NCBI GenBank assembly: GCA_019637155.1
Contig: JAHBWE010000016.1
Location: 238,120-302,119 of the forward strand
From: Labilithrix sp.
Lineage (GTDB): Bacteria; Myxococcota_A; Polyangia; Polyangiales; Polyangiaceae
DNA length: 64,000 nucleotides
Direction: 5' to 3'
The position numbers were made by a program, and so were the translations under genes. Below are positions 18,320 through 27,069 of the stretch, piece by piece (the first letter of the stretch is position 1; the number at the start of each line of letters is the position of its first letter). Under the pieces are notes generated by a model. That model had not been told where the DNA came from, ran no database searches, and saw nothing but the letters and a program-made list of their open reading frames with translations.

Positions 18320-19024
18320 ATGCGTCGTTCCCCCTTCGCTCCGATTGTCGTCGTCGCCGCGCTCACGTCCGTCACGGCTCTGGCGCAGGTCCAGCTGCCT
18401 GGCGCCAAGAAAGACGTCCCTGCGCCGCTCCCGGGCGCGCTCGCGCCTCTCGTCGTCCAGGCGTCGCTTCCGCCGGCGACGACGATCGCGTGCGGAGCGA
18501 CGAGGGAGGTGCTCGTCGGGCTCGAGAACAAAGCCACCGTGGCGAGGAGCGGCACGCTCACGACGGGAGGAACGTCGTCGGTGCCGTTCTCGGTCCCGGC
18601 AGGCGGCGCGCAGCAGTACAAGGTCCCGTTCTCCGTCGACTGCAACAAGCCGGTCTTGAAGATCACGGCGCAACCCAGCACCGGGGCGACCGTGACGAAG
18701 GAGCTCGTGGCGAAGTCGTTCAACTTCGCGCCGCAGTCGCTCGCGGCTACGAACGGGAAGGGGGCCCTGCAAGCGGCGGTCGTCGCGACCTGCGGCGCCG
18801 AGGTCGCGGTGCAGCTGAAGTCCGAGCTCGCGGAGGCCGCGACCATCAACGTCAACTTCGGCTACGGCAGCGGCATGGACAAGAACGAGACGATCGCGCC
18901 GCAGGCGAAGCTCACGGTGAAGGGCCCGGTGCTGGACTGCTCCAACTTCAAGAACTACGTCGTCGGCGTCGTCGGGCCGGCCATCGACGGCAAGAAGCTC
19001 CCTCCCGCGTCGCTCACGTACTGA
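18320..19024 (+). CDS. Secreted protein of unknown function
   Basis: 234 residues. A signal peptide (about 1-23, ending TALAQ) precedes a beta-rich protein with four Cys, apparently two similar halves (about 55-125 and 145-225). Each half begins after a Cys-containing strand and contains alternating small/hydrophobic residues, like two Ig- or pilus-type beta sandwiches. This is a visual impression, not a family match. GAGGG stands three bases before the ATG. The upstream gap holds the CTTAAG-centred inverted repeat, so its expression may be controlled through it. No operon partner: the kinase gene follows after 76 bases with its own GTG start. Confidence 0.7.
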   Translation: MRRSPFAPIVVVAALTSVTALAQVQLPGAKKDVPAPLPGALAPLVVQASLPPATTIACGATREVLVGLENKATVARSGTLTTGGTSSVPFSVPAGGAQQYKVPFSVDCNKPVLKITAQPSTGATVTKELVAKSFNFAPQSLAATNGKGALQAAVVATCGAEVAVQLKSELAEAATINVNFGYGSGMDKNETIAPQAKLTVKGPVLDCSNFKNYVVGVVGPAIDGKKLPPASLTY

Positions 19025-19100
19025 CGACCGGCCAGGAGGCTCCGCCATAGCCCTCCGAGCTCGTTGCATAGTACAAAGGAGCACGTGCGCGGTAGGTCTC

Positions 19101-22100
19101 GTGTCCCAAGAGCTTGCGCTCGCCGGTTGGGCCGGCCACGCCGGCTTCGAGCTCCTCGGCACGCTCGGCGAGGGTGGGTTCGGCGTCGTGTACGAGGCGC
19201 TCGATCGCGAGCGCGGCGAGCGGGTCGCGCTCAAGGTCCTCAAGCGCCGATCGAAGACCGATCTCGAGCGCTTCAAGCGCGAGTTCCGCGACCTCGCGCA
19301 CCTCACCCACCCGAACCTGCCGCTGCTCTACGAGCTCTTCTGCCTCGACGAGCCCTGGTTCTTCACGATGGAGCTGCTCCGCGGGAGCTCGCTCCGCGCG
19401 TACATCCACGGCGACGATCGCGACGATCGCGGCGGCGCGATGGCGAGCGCGATCGCGAGCGCGACGCGCGGGACCTGGACGAGCACGGCCGAGCCGCCGC
19501 CGGCGCCGCCCTCCGCCGCCGCGCGCGGCGCGGCGCAGCTCGACGAGGAGCGCCTCGATCGCTGCCTCGAGCAGCTCGCCGACGTGCTCACGTTCCTCCA
19601 CCGGCGCGGCTTCGTGCACGGCGACGTCAAGCCGTCGAACGTGCTCGTCCGGCCGGACGGTCACCTCTTCCTGCTCGACTTCGGGCTCGTCCGCCGCGAC
19701 GACGAGACGCGCGACGGCTTCGCCGGCACCTCGCTCTACGCCGCGCCGGAGCTGCTCCGACGCGGCCGCCCGGCGCCGGAGCAAGACGTCTACTCCGTCG
19801 GCGCGATGGTCTTCGATCTGATCGCGGGGGCCCCGCCGTTCCCGGGGCCGGGCCTGCAGCCGATGCTGGACAAGGTCCGCCGCGCCGCGCCGCCGATCGC
19901 GTCGGTGGCGCCGTCCGTCTCGCCGCGCCTCGCCCGGCGGGTGGACCGCTGGCTCGATCGCGATCCCGCGCGCCGGGGAGGGCTCGCCGGGAGGTCGGAG
20001 ACGGTGGCGCGCGGGTTCGTCGGCCGTACGGCGGAGCGCGGCGCGTTGCTCGATGCCTACCGTCGCGCGGAGGAAGGTCGGAGCGAGGTCGTCGTCGTCG
20101 TCGGGCGCGCGGGCTTCGGCAAGTCGGCGCTGGTCGAGGACGCGCTCGCGTCGATCGGGGGCCTCCCGTCGCGACCGCTGATCCTCTCGTCCCGCGCGAG
20201 CCCGAAGGAGCACGTCCCGTTCAACGCGCTCGACGGCTTGCTGAGCGCGCTTCCTCCGCTCGACGTCGAGCGCGCGGCGTCCCGGCGCGACGTCGCGCTC
20301 GCGTTGAAGTCCGCGATTCGCCGTGAGGCCGGCGAGCGCGTCGTCGTGATCTGGCTCGACGATCTCCACTGGGCCGACGCCGACAGCCTCTCCGTGCTGG
20401 AGGAGATGCTCCATCCCCCGCGCCTGCGCGCGGCGCTCTTCGTCCTCTCGCGACGGCCGGCCGAGCCGGGCTACGCGACCCTCGTGCTCCCGTGCCCGTC
20501 GCGCACGCTGGAGGTGGGGCCGCTCCTCCACGCGGACGCGCTCACGCTCGTGGCGGCGCACGGCGTGTCCGAGCGCCCCGCGGCGGAGACGCTCGTGTCG
20601 CGCGCGCGCGGGCACGCGCTCTTCCTCGAAGAGCTGTGCTCGGGCGGTGACCTCCGCTCCGCCGACGTCCCGGAGCTCGTCGCCCTTCGCGCGGCGCGCC
20701 TCTCGCCCCACGAGCGAGCGTTGCTCGAGCTCGTCTGCGTCTCGCAGGCCGCGCTGCCGTCGGCGCGCCTGAGGGTGCTCGTCGCGGACGAAGACGCCGA
20801 CGTCGCGCGCTCGCTCGAGGCGCTCTGCCGCGCGCGCCTCCTCCGTCCCGCGATCGGCGGCGGCGGCGGCGGAGGGGAGGGCGGCTTCGCGCCCTTCCAC
20901 GACCTGATCCGGGAGACCGTGGTCGACGCGATGCCGGACGAGAGGCGTCGAGCGCGTCACGAGGCGATCGCGCGCTCGCTCGATCCGTACGATCCGCGGC
21001 AGGTCCCGGCGCGGATCGAGCACCTGCGCGGCGCCGGTCGCGCGGAGGAGGCGGCGACGCTCGCGATCCAGGAGGCCCGCGCGGCCGCACGGGCGAAGGC
21101 CTTCGCGCAGGCGGCCGAGCTTCTCCGCGTGGCGCTCGAGCTGGGGGCGGACGAGTCGCTGCGCGAGGAGCGGCTCGAGGCGCTCGAGCGCGCGCAGCTC
21201 CCCTGCGACGCAGGGGACGCCGCGCTGGAGCTCGCGCGCACCGAGCCGGACGCCGCTTCGAAGACGAGGCTCGGCATCCGCGCGGCGAAGCACTACCTCG
21301 CGAGCGGCGAGCTCGCGCGCGGCCACGCGGTGCTGCGCGAGTTGCTCGCGCAGTCGGGCGTCCCGTGGCCGGAGACCGAGGTCGAGACGTTCGCGCGCCT
21401 CGTGCTCGCGCGGCTCGTCCCCCGCTGGCGGTCGAACCGCGCGCTCGATCGCGAGCTCGTGCTCGAGCTCCTCTGCGCGCTCGCCGAGGGCCTCGGCATG
21501 ATCGACAACGCGCGCGGCAGCTTCTTCATGACGTGCGCGCTCGCGGCGGCGGAGGAGCTCGGCGATCCCCGCCGCCTCGCGTGGGTCCTCTTGAACGCGG
21601 CGATGTACCTCGGCTCGATGGACGAGCGGCGCCGCGCGAAGGGGCGCGCGTTCGTGCGGCGCGCCCGCGCGCTCTACCCCGGCCCGCTGCCGCCCGACCT
21701 CGCGGCTTACGAGCTCGCCGTCCTCGGGACGATGTCCTTCCAGGAGGCGCCGAGCCGCGAGGCCTCGGAGCTGCTCGCGCGCGCGGAGCGAGCCTTCTCC
21801 GACCTCGACGACGGCGGAGGGCCCTCGCTCGGCAACGTCGGCATCATCCGCGGACATTGTCTCCGCATGCTCGGCGATCTCACGGAGCTGCGCGCGCAGG
21901 CGGAGCGCCTCGCGCGCGTGGCGGAGCACCGCGCCGATTCGTACCTCCGGACGACGGCGAAGTTCGGCGGTCACGTGATCTGGCTGGCGGACGACGCGCC
22001 GGAGGCTTCGCGTCATTTGCTCGAGAGCGTGCCCTGGCCCGAGGTGCCGGGGGCCTTTCACTTCCAGCACTGGCTCCGCACCGAGGCGGAGGTGGAGACC

Positions 22101-22622
22101 TCGCTCTACGAGGGCGACGGGCGCGGCGGCTGGGAGCGGATCCGCGCCGTCCGCGCGTCCTTGCTCCTGTCCCTCATCCGCCAGATCCAGTCGGTGCGCA
22201 TCTCGTGCGACTTCACGTTCGGCCGCGCGCTCGTCGGCTTCTGGGAGGCGGGCGGCGCGCGGCGCGTCGATCTCCTCGCGTCGTTCGAGCTCGTGCGCCG
22301 GCGCCTCCTCTCGGAGCGGAACCCCGCCGCCGCGGTGCGCTCGCACCTGCTCGGCGGAGGCGCGGCCGCGCTCGCCGGCCGGCGCGCGCGCGCGGCGCGG
22401 CACCTCCGGACCGCGCGCGAGATCGCGGAGGCGAACGGCCACGCGTACTTCGGCGCGCTCGCCGAGCTCGGCCTCGGCGCGCTCGGCGTGTCGTCCGGCG
22501 ACGCGCAGGCGCGCGCGGAGGCGGTCCTGCGATCGATGGGCGTCGTCGATCCGCGACGCTTCATGGCGGTCGAGGTCCCCGGCTTCTACTCCGCGAGCAC
22601 GACGTCGTCGTCGAGGCGATAG
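19101..22622 (+). CDS. Ser/Thr kinase - AAA ATPase - TPR signalling protein
   Basis: 1173 residues, soluble. An N-terminal kinase (about 16-295) has LGEGGFGVV, Lys in VALKVL, DFGLVRR and APEL, but the catalytic loop reads VHGDVKPSN: the Arg of HRD is Gly. A stretch of about 45 Ala/Pro/Asp residues is inserted in the middle of the kinase. Next comes an ATPase of the AAA/NACHT type (about 305-600) with P-loop GRAGFGKS and Walker B VVIWLDDLHWAD. Helical TPR-like repeats fill 650-1165. Such kinase-ATPase-TPR proteins (PknK-like) are signal-integrating regulators. There is no DNA-binding domain of its own, but the adjacent ATPase gene has one. The 3' end overlaps that convergent gene by 37 bases. 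Confidence 0.88.
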   Translation: MSQELALAGWAGHAGFELLGTLGEGGFGVVYEALDRERGERVALKVLKRRSKTDLERFKREFRDLAHLTHPNLPLLYELFCLDEPWFFTMELLRGSSLRAYIHGDDRDDRGGAMASAIASATRGTWTSTAEPPPAPPSAAARGAAQLDEERLDRCLEQLADVLTFLHRRGFVHGDVKPSNVLVRPDGHLFLLDFGLVRRDDETRDGFAGTSLYAAPELLRRGRPAPEQDVYSVGAMVFDLIAGAPPFPGPGLQPMLDKVRRAAPPIASVAPSVSPRLARRVDRWLDRDPARRGGLAGRSETVARGFVGRTAERGALLDAYRRAEEGRSEVVVVVGRAGFGKSALVEDALASIGGLPSRPLILSSRASPKEHVPFNALDGLLSALPPLDVERAASRRDVALALKSAIRREAGERVVVIWLDDLHWADADSLSVLEEMLHPPRLRAALFVLSRRPAEPGYATLVLPCPSRTLEVGPLLHADALTLVAAHGVSERPAAETLVSRARGHALFLEELCSGGDLRSADVPELVALRAARLSPHERALLELVCVSQAALPSARLRVLVADEDADVARSLEALCRARLLRPAIGGGGGGGEGGFAPFHDLIRETVVDAMPDERRRARHEAIARSLDPYDPRQVPARIEHLRGAGRAEEAATLAIQEARAAARAKAFAQAAELLRVALELGADESLREERLEALERAQLPCDAGDAALELARTEPDAASKTRLGIRAAKHYLASGELARGHAVLRELLAQSGVPWPETEVETFARLVLARLVPRWRSNRALDRELVLELLCALAEGLGMIDNARGSFFMTCALAAAEELGDPRRLAWVLLNAAMYLGSMDERRRAKGRAFVRRARALYPGPLPPDLAAYELAVLGTMSFQEAPSREASELLARAERAFSDLDDGGGPSLGNVGIIRGHCLRMLGDLTELRAQAERLARVAEHRADSYLRTTAKFGGHVIWLADDAPEASRHLLESVPWPEVPGAFHFQHWLRTEAEVETSLYEGDGRGGWERIRAVRASLLLSLIRQIQSVRISCDFTFGRALVGFWEAGGARRVDLLASFELVRRRLLSERNPAAAVRSHLLGGGAAALAGRRARAARHLRTAREIAEANGHAYFGALAELGLGALGVSSGDAQARAEAVLRSMGVVDPRRFMAVEVPGFYSASTTSSSRR

Positions 22623-23926
22623 CCGGTGCGTGTGTGGTGGACGGCGGACTGCAGGCCCATCCGCCGGAGGGAGCTCACCGCGACGTAGACCCGGTTGCGC
22701 GCGGCGCGCGGCAAGATGAGCTCCCCCGGCCAGCCCTCCGCGACGATGGCGGACGTGTCGAGCGTGTCTCGACCGTCCAGACGCGCGCGCACGAGCGCGG
22801 CGAGCACCGCAGCGAGCTTCGGCGACGCCGCCAAGCTCACGCGCTCGCCGCTCGGCGAGACGAACCACTGGCCGCTCCTCGCGATCACGGCGCCGGTCTC
22901 CGCGCTCTGGACCTCGCGCGGGCGATCGGCGCCGTCGCCGTACGTGAGCGCGAATCGCCGTATGCTCTCGAGGAGCGTGTAGCGCGGCTCCTCTCCTGCC
23001 TCGACGCGCATCAGCGACGCGTCGACGAGCTCCTCGATGACGTAGGCCGGCGCCGTGACCCCCGCGACGCGGACCCGCGCCTCCGCCGCCGCGAGCGTGA
23101 GCGGAGACGGCCCCGTCGCGAGCGCCGTCAGCGCGCCGCGCGCCGCCGGCGTCAGCCGATCGAACGAGGAGCGGATCGCGTCACGGAGCGGCGAGCGCGC
23201 CGTCCCTCCGCGTGGATCGAGCAGGACGTCGACGTTCATCCGCTCGAGCAAGTCGGCCGGCGCGAAGGAGCGCGCGCTCTCGGCGGCGAGCTCCACCGCG
23301 AGAGGGAGGCCGTCGAGGCGTCGCGACAGCTCGGCGACGAGCCGCCGCTCCTCCTCCCGCAGCGCGAAGCTCGGGATCGCGCGGCGGGCCTTGCCGGCGA
23401 AGACCTCGACGCAGAGCTCCGGTTCGAGGGGGCCGAGATCCACGACGAGCTCGCCGGCGCACCGCAGCCGGACACGGCTCGGCGCGAGCAGCGCGAGCTC
23501 CGGCGCGGCGGCGAGCCAGCGTTCGAGCTCCTCCGCCGCGAAGCCGGCGGCGTCGTCGAGCCCGTCCACGAGGACCACCGCTGGCCCGAGCCGCGCCAAC
23601 GCATGCAGCTCCGAGCAGCCTTCCTTCGACGCCGCCACGAGCAGCGCGTCGCGGAGCTCCGCGGCGTCCTCGGCGAACGAGCCGTCGATTTCGATCGCGC
23701 GCCGTCCCGCGTCTCGCGCGCGAGAGAGCGCCTCGCGCGCGAGGCGGGACTTGCCGACGCCCGGCGGTCCGAGGATCGAGATCATCCGCTCGCCGTCCGC
23801 CAGCGCCGACGCGACGTAGGTGAGCTCCGCCGCGCGCCCGACGAACGGCGATCGCCACGGCGTGCGCGATGCCCTCGCCGAAGGCTCCGCGCTCGCGTCG
23901 TCGTGAACAAGGACCGCGAATCCCAT
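22586..23926 (-). CDS. NB-ARC-type ATPase with C-terminal winged helix (regulator)
   Basis: 446 residues. An ATPase domain (about 25-320) has P-loop GPPGVGKS (53-60), Walker B VVLVDGLDD (117-125) and the RRLDGLPLAVELAA motif typical of AfsR/LuxR-type regulatory ATPases. The C-terminal 110 residues (about 335-446) look like an OmpR-type winged helix: two strands, helices, a recognition stretch AEGWPGE..ARNRVYVAVSSLR, then the wing strand TGYRLDD. Placing the DNA-binding domain at the C terminus is the reverse of SARP/AfsR proteins. It is probably a transcription regulator switched by nucleotide state. It is divergent from the FHA protein, which carries the same C-terminal domain, and overlaps the kinase gene tail to tail. 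Confidence 0.82.
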   Translation of the reverse strand: MGFAVLVHDDASAEPSARASRTPWRSPFVGRAAELTYVASALADGERMISILGPPGVGKSRLAREALSRARDAGRRAIEIDGSFAEDAAELRDALLVAASKEGCSELHALARLGPAVVLVDGLDDAAGFAAEELERWLAAAPELALLAPSRVRLRCAGELVVDLGPLEPELCVEVFAGKARRAIPSFALREEERRLVAELSRRLDGLPLAVELAAESARSFAPADLLERMNVDVLLDPRGGTARSPLRDAIRSSFDRLTPAARGALTALATGPSPLTLAAAEARVRVAGVTAPAYVIEELVDASLMRVEAGEEPRYTLLESIRRFALTYGDGADRPREVQSAETGAVIARSGQWFVSPSGERVSLAASPKLAAVLAALVRARLDGRDTLDTSAIVAEGWPGELILPRAARNRVYVAVSSLRRMGLQSAVHHTRTGYRLDDDVVLAE

Positions 23927-24079
23927 CCCCTCGAATGCTCCCTGCGTCTTTGTCCCGCATCGACGCGCGAGGGGTCAAGGCGGCCTCCGAAGGCCGATCC
24001 AAATTTAACCCCCTCTTAAGGGAGGGCCTCCCGGCGCGCTCTGGAGGCCGCGGGAAGCGAAGATCCTCTTAAGATCTCG
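23927..24079. promoter_or_regulatory. Divergent regulator gap with two CTTAAG sites
   Basis: Between the two divergent winged-helix regulators. It contains an AT-rich AAATTTAA tract at 24001-24008 and CTTAAG at 24015-24020 and 24068-24073, the second only six bases from GTG 24080. It is a candidate for shared control or autoregulation; no -35/-10 pair is obvious. Confidence 0.35.
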
Positions 24080-25477
24080 GTGACGGCTCGGCTCGACTAT
24101 GGTCGCCCGTCCGTGACCGGCTCGACGACGACCGACGAGAGCAGCGATCCGGAGTCGTCTGCTGCGGCGTACGTGCTGGTCGTCGCGTTCGGCGCTCCAG
24201 CAAGCGATCTCGGCCGCCGGTTCCTGGTCGCGGACGAGCTGCTCGTCGGCAGAGAGTCGCCGAGCTTCGGGAGCGACTACCGCGGCCTGTCGCGGCGGCA
24301 CGCGGAGCTCCGGCGCGAGAGCGGCACCGTCGTCGTGCGCGATCTCGAGAGCCGCTTCGGCACCTTCGTCAACGGCACGAAGGTCCGCCGGCAAGAGCTC
24401 GCGCTCGGCGACGTCGTCTCGTTCGGCCGCGCCGGGATGATCCTCGCGCGGACGCCGCTGTCGTTCGTGCCCACGCCGCATCTCCGGATCGCGCACGAGT
24501 CGCTCGCGATCGCGCGCGTGCTCGACGAGCTTCGCGCGGCGGCGAGGACCGGGCTCCCCGTCTCCTTCGTCGGAGAGCCCGGCGTCGGCAAGCGTCTCTT
24601 CGCCGCCGAGCTCCACGCCGCCTCCGCGTCGGCGGGCGCGCTCGCCGTCGTGGACGGGTCGCGCGAACAATGGTCCGAGCCGCTGCCGTCACCAGAGGAC
24701 ACGATCGTCTTCACGCATATGTCGGAGGCCTCTCCGGCGATGCTCAAGACCTGCCTCCGGCTGCTCCGCGATCGCGAGCACGGGCGCCCCGCGCCGCGCG
24801 TCGTCTTGACGTTCGAGCCGGCCGACGGCGGCGTGGAGCCCTCGATCCCGCCGTCGCTCGCGAGCCACCTCTCCGGCTCCTTCATCCACGTGCCGCCGCT
24901 GCGCAGCCGGCCGGAGGACACCCTCCCCATCGCGCGCCGGAAGCTCGCCGAGCTCGCCGGGAGGTCGGTCCTCGTCGGGCCGCGGCTCGCGCTCCGCCTC
25001 TTGCGCGGTCGCGTCCACGGAAATGCGCGCGGGATCGAGTCCGAGATCGAGCGCGCGTGGCACCGCGACGAGGCTCGGGCCTCGAGCGCGGGGGAGCTCG
25101 AGGACCGGCGCGTGGCCGATCTCCGCGACGTACGGAAGGTGGCGCGGGACGGGAGCTTCATCGAGGACGCGTCGGGGGTGCAGACGAAGATCGCGGGCCG
25201 CGTCCTCCAGAGCATCCTCCGCGCGCTCGTGGCGGCGCGCGGAGGCGGCGCGCTCTCGGTCGAGGCGATCACGCGCGCGGCCTGGCCCGACGAGCAGATG
25301 ACCGCGGCGTCACGCGCCAACCGCATCCACGTCGCGATCGCCTCGCTCCGGAAGGCGGGCCTCGGCCGCGCGTTGTTGCACGAAGGGGACGGCTACCTGC
25401 TCGCGCCCGAGCCGTTCGTGGAGGTGATCGACCTGGACCACGAACGACCCGACGCCCCGGACGCGCGTCAGCGGTAG
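24080..25477 (+). CDS. FHA protein with degenerate AAA region and C-terminal winged helix
   Basis: 465 residues, GTG start. An FHA domain (about 33-115) has VGRE, SRRHAEL and FVNGT, the residues that hold phosphothreonine. A region laid out like a sigma-54 activator ATPase (about 130-300) keeps a P-loop (GEPGVGKR), but where the family has a LDE-type Walker B this protein reads IVFTHMSE, and no GAFTGA loop is visible, so ATPase and sigma-54 contact are probably lost. The last 110 residues form a winged helix matching that of the divergent gene (AWPDE..SRANRIHVAIASLR..GYLLAPE). The likely role is to read phosphorylation by a neighbouring kinase and bind DNA. The 3' end overlaps the convergent lipoprotein by 10 bases. 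Confidence 0.8.
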   Translation: MTARLDYGRPSVTGSTTTDESSDPESSAAAYVLVVAFGAPASDLGRRFLVADELLVGRESPSFGSDYRGLSRRHAELRRESGTVVVRDLESRFGTFVNGTKVRRQELALGDVVSFGRAGMILARTPLSFVPTPHLRIAHESLAIARVLDELRAAARTGLPVSFVGEPGVGKRLFAAELHAASASAGALAVVDGSREQWSEPLPSPEDTIVFTHMSEASPAMLKTCLRLLRDREHGRPAPRVVLTFEPADGGVEPSIPPSLASHLSGSFIHVPPLRSRPEDTLPIARRKLAELAGRSVLVGPRLALRLLRGRVHGNARGIESEIERAWHRDEARASSAGELEDRRVADLRDVRKVARDGSFIEDASGVQTKIAGRVLQSILRALVAARGGGALSVEAITRAAWPDEQMTAASRANRIHVAIASLRKAGLGRALLHEGDGYLLAPEPFVEVIDLDHERPDAPDARQR

Positions 25478-26682
25478 AAGCCGACGAAGCCGCCTGCGCC
25501 CGCGACGACGATCGTGCCGTCCGGCCGCGCCTGGCACTTGCTGACGGTGTCCGTCACCTCCGCCGGCGTGATGTTCGTGAAGGTCTTGCCGCCGTCGTCG
25601 GAGAGGACGACGAGGCCGGTGCTCGATCCGAGCGGCTGCTTCTCGCCCACGACGACGACGCGCTGGCCCACCTGACAGACGCCGCGCGCCCACGTCCAGT
25701 CCGTCGCGGCGCCGACGATGCTGGAGAGGTTCGTCTCGACGTACGCCTCCGCCGAGGTGCGGTCGCCCGTGTTCACGTAGATGCGCCCCGTGTGCGCGTT
25801 CTGGTTCTCGCCGACGACCACGACGCGGTCCGCGTTCGCGGCGATGCCCCACATCTCGCCCGTCCACGCGCCGCCTCCCTCGCGCGGGAGGTTGACGCGC
25901 GTGAGCTCGTACGGGTTCGTCGCGCCCGGCGTCGGGACGAAGACGTACGGCGGCTCGGCGATGCGGCTGCCCGCGCCGTAGAGCTTGCCGTCGTGCACGA
26001 CGAGATCCAGGAGCTGCTCGGCCGGCGTGCCGCCGCTGAGCGCGTTGCTCACGTCCGTCCAGCCCGCCGCCGACGCGCCGGCCGTCGCCGACGGACGGAA
26101 GAGCGCGTCCGTGCCCGTCAGGCTCTCCGCGACCGCCGCGCCGTTCGGGAGGTTGCGGAACGTGCCGACCGTGAACGACTTGCCGACCACGTTCTCCGCG
26201 ACGAGGACCGGCGTGACCGTGAACGGAGCGGCCGCGCCTTCGAGCTTGAGGACGCGGTTGCCGGTGCCGTCGTTCTCGTTGACCCCTCCGATGTAGAGCG
26301 CGCCGTCCGTGCCGCGCTCGATCGTGTTCACGCGGAACTGCTCGAGCGTCGGCGAGCCGGTGGCCTTCTCCCAGCTGTCGCCGCCGTTCTTGCTGAAGTA
26401 GAGGCCATAGCCGACCGCGTTCGTTCCGCAGCCGACCCAGAGCGCGCCGTCCGTGTCCTCGAAGAGCGCGTCAGTGCGGTTCGGGCCCGGACAGCCGTGC
26501 TTCTTGAACGTCCACCCCGCCGGCGACGTGCTCGCTTCGGTCCCGCCGTCGAGCGCGGGCGTCGAGCCGTCGGGCGTCACCGGCGTGTTGGAGGAGGCGT
26601 CTGGAGAGTCGTTCACGCTCGTCGTCACGCACGCGGAGGACGCGAACGAGAGCGCGAGGAGAGAGAGGAAGCGAATGCTCAT
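25468..26682 (-). CDS. BNR/Asp-box beta-propeller lipoprotein
   Basis: 404 residues. A lipobox (FASSAC) is followed by a Ser/Thr/Pro/Asp linker, then a repeat protein (about 55-404) with Asp-box-like turns (YFSKNGGDSWEKA, VLSDDGGKTFTNI) and regularly spaced 'dGalyvGG' strands, as in sialidase/Vps10-type propellers. No catalytic Arg triad can be assigned, so it is read as a binding rather than hydrolytic protein, exposed on the cell surface. Starts at ATG 26682; upstream lies a CTTAAG site at 26738-26743. Confidence 0.8.
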   Translation of the reverse strand: MSIRFLSLLALSFASSACVTTSVNDSPDASSNTPVTPDGSTPALDGGTEASTSPAGWTFKKHGCPGPNRTDALFEDTDGALWVGCGTNAVGYGLYFSKNGGDSWEKATGSPTLEQFRVNTIERGTDGALYIGGVNENDGTGNRVLKLEGAAAPFTVTPVLVAENVVGKSFTVGTFRNLPNGAAVAESLTGTDALFRPSATAGASAAGWTDVSNALSGGTPAEQLLDLVVHDGKLYGAGSRIAEPPYVFVPTPGATNPYELTRVNLPREGGGAWTGEMWGIAANADRVVVVGENQNAHTGRIYVNTGDRTSAEAYVETNLSSIVGAATDWTWARGVCQVGQRVVVVGEKQPLGSSTGLVVLSDDGGKTFTNITPAEVTDTVSKCQARPDGTIVVAGAGGFVGFYR

Positions 26683-26737
26683 CCCTATTGGTATGCCGGG
26701 AGGAGGGGATCGAGGATCTAAATTCCCGTCTCGCGAT

Positions 26738-26743
26738 CTTAAG
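26738..26743. promoter_or_regulatory. CTTAAG site between lipoprotein and small Cys-rich gene
   Basis: CTTAAG lies 55 bases upstream of the BNR lipoprotein start (which reads leftwards) and 57 bases past the end of the small Cys-rich gene. It is one of five such sites I saw between 18.2 and 29.2 kb, all intergenic. Function inferred only. Confidence 0.25.
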
Positions 26744-26799
26744 CGCGGCGGGCGTTGCTGCGTGGCCGCTACACCACGAGTCGCGACGACGCGACAGGC

Positions 26800-26994
26800 T
26801 CATCGCAGCGTGCGGTCGAGCGCGCGCCGCAACGACTCGGACGTCACCTCGCGCGAGATCGTGGTCATGCAGTGATGGTTGCGGAGCTCGAGCCATCCGC
26901 CGCATCCGTCGTGCTGGAAGCCGACGAACGGCAGCGCGAACCACTCGCGGAGGGTGAGCTCCTCTCGGCACATCGCGCAGATCTTCACCCACAC
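26800..26994 (-). CDS. Small Cys/His-rich, probably zinc-binding protein
   Basis: About 64 residues from GTG 26994 (GTG 26988 and TTG 27036 are alternatives). It has CAMC near the N terminus, then LPFVGFQHDGCGGWLELRNHHCMTTISRE: the CxxC, Cys and HHC groups could ligate one zinc. The phrase 'LELRN.C.tTis.E' resembles small proteins I recall from other myxobacteria, where the second half usually reads CxCGSTL. Cytoplasmic, no signal peptide. It is divergent from the OmpA lipoprotein gene (75 bases from its preferred start). Role unknown. Confidence 0.5.
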   Translation of the reverse strand: MWVKICAMCREELTLREWFALPFVGFQHDGCGGWLELRNHHCMTTISREVTSESLRRALDRTLR

Positions 26995-27069
26995 CGTCGT
27001 CCCTGTGGGAAGGCCGCGGAGCACAGGGCGGGCCAACGCGCGGTGGACTGGGGTACGCTTCGCAGCCTC

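Noticed and set aside
18446..18659. Overlapping Arg/Ser-rich open frames in the secreted protein gene
   Set aside because: Alternative frames of the same GC-rich DNA with no signal peptide or motif; the chosen frame has GAGGG and a signal peptide.
19014..22868. Minus-strand open frame of about 1280 codons opposite the kinase-ATPase-TPR gene
   Set aside because: Arg/Ala-rich shadow frame; the plus strand has the full set of kinase and P-loop motifs.
26755..27069. N-terminal extension of the OmpA lipoprotein
   Set aside because: The extension is Arg-rich without motifs and would hide the lipoprotein signal that starts at GTG 27070.
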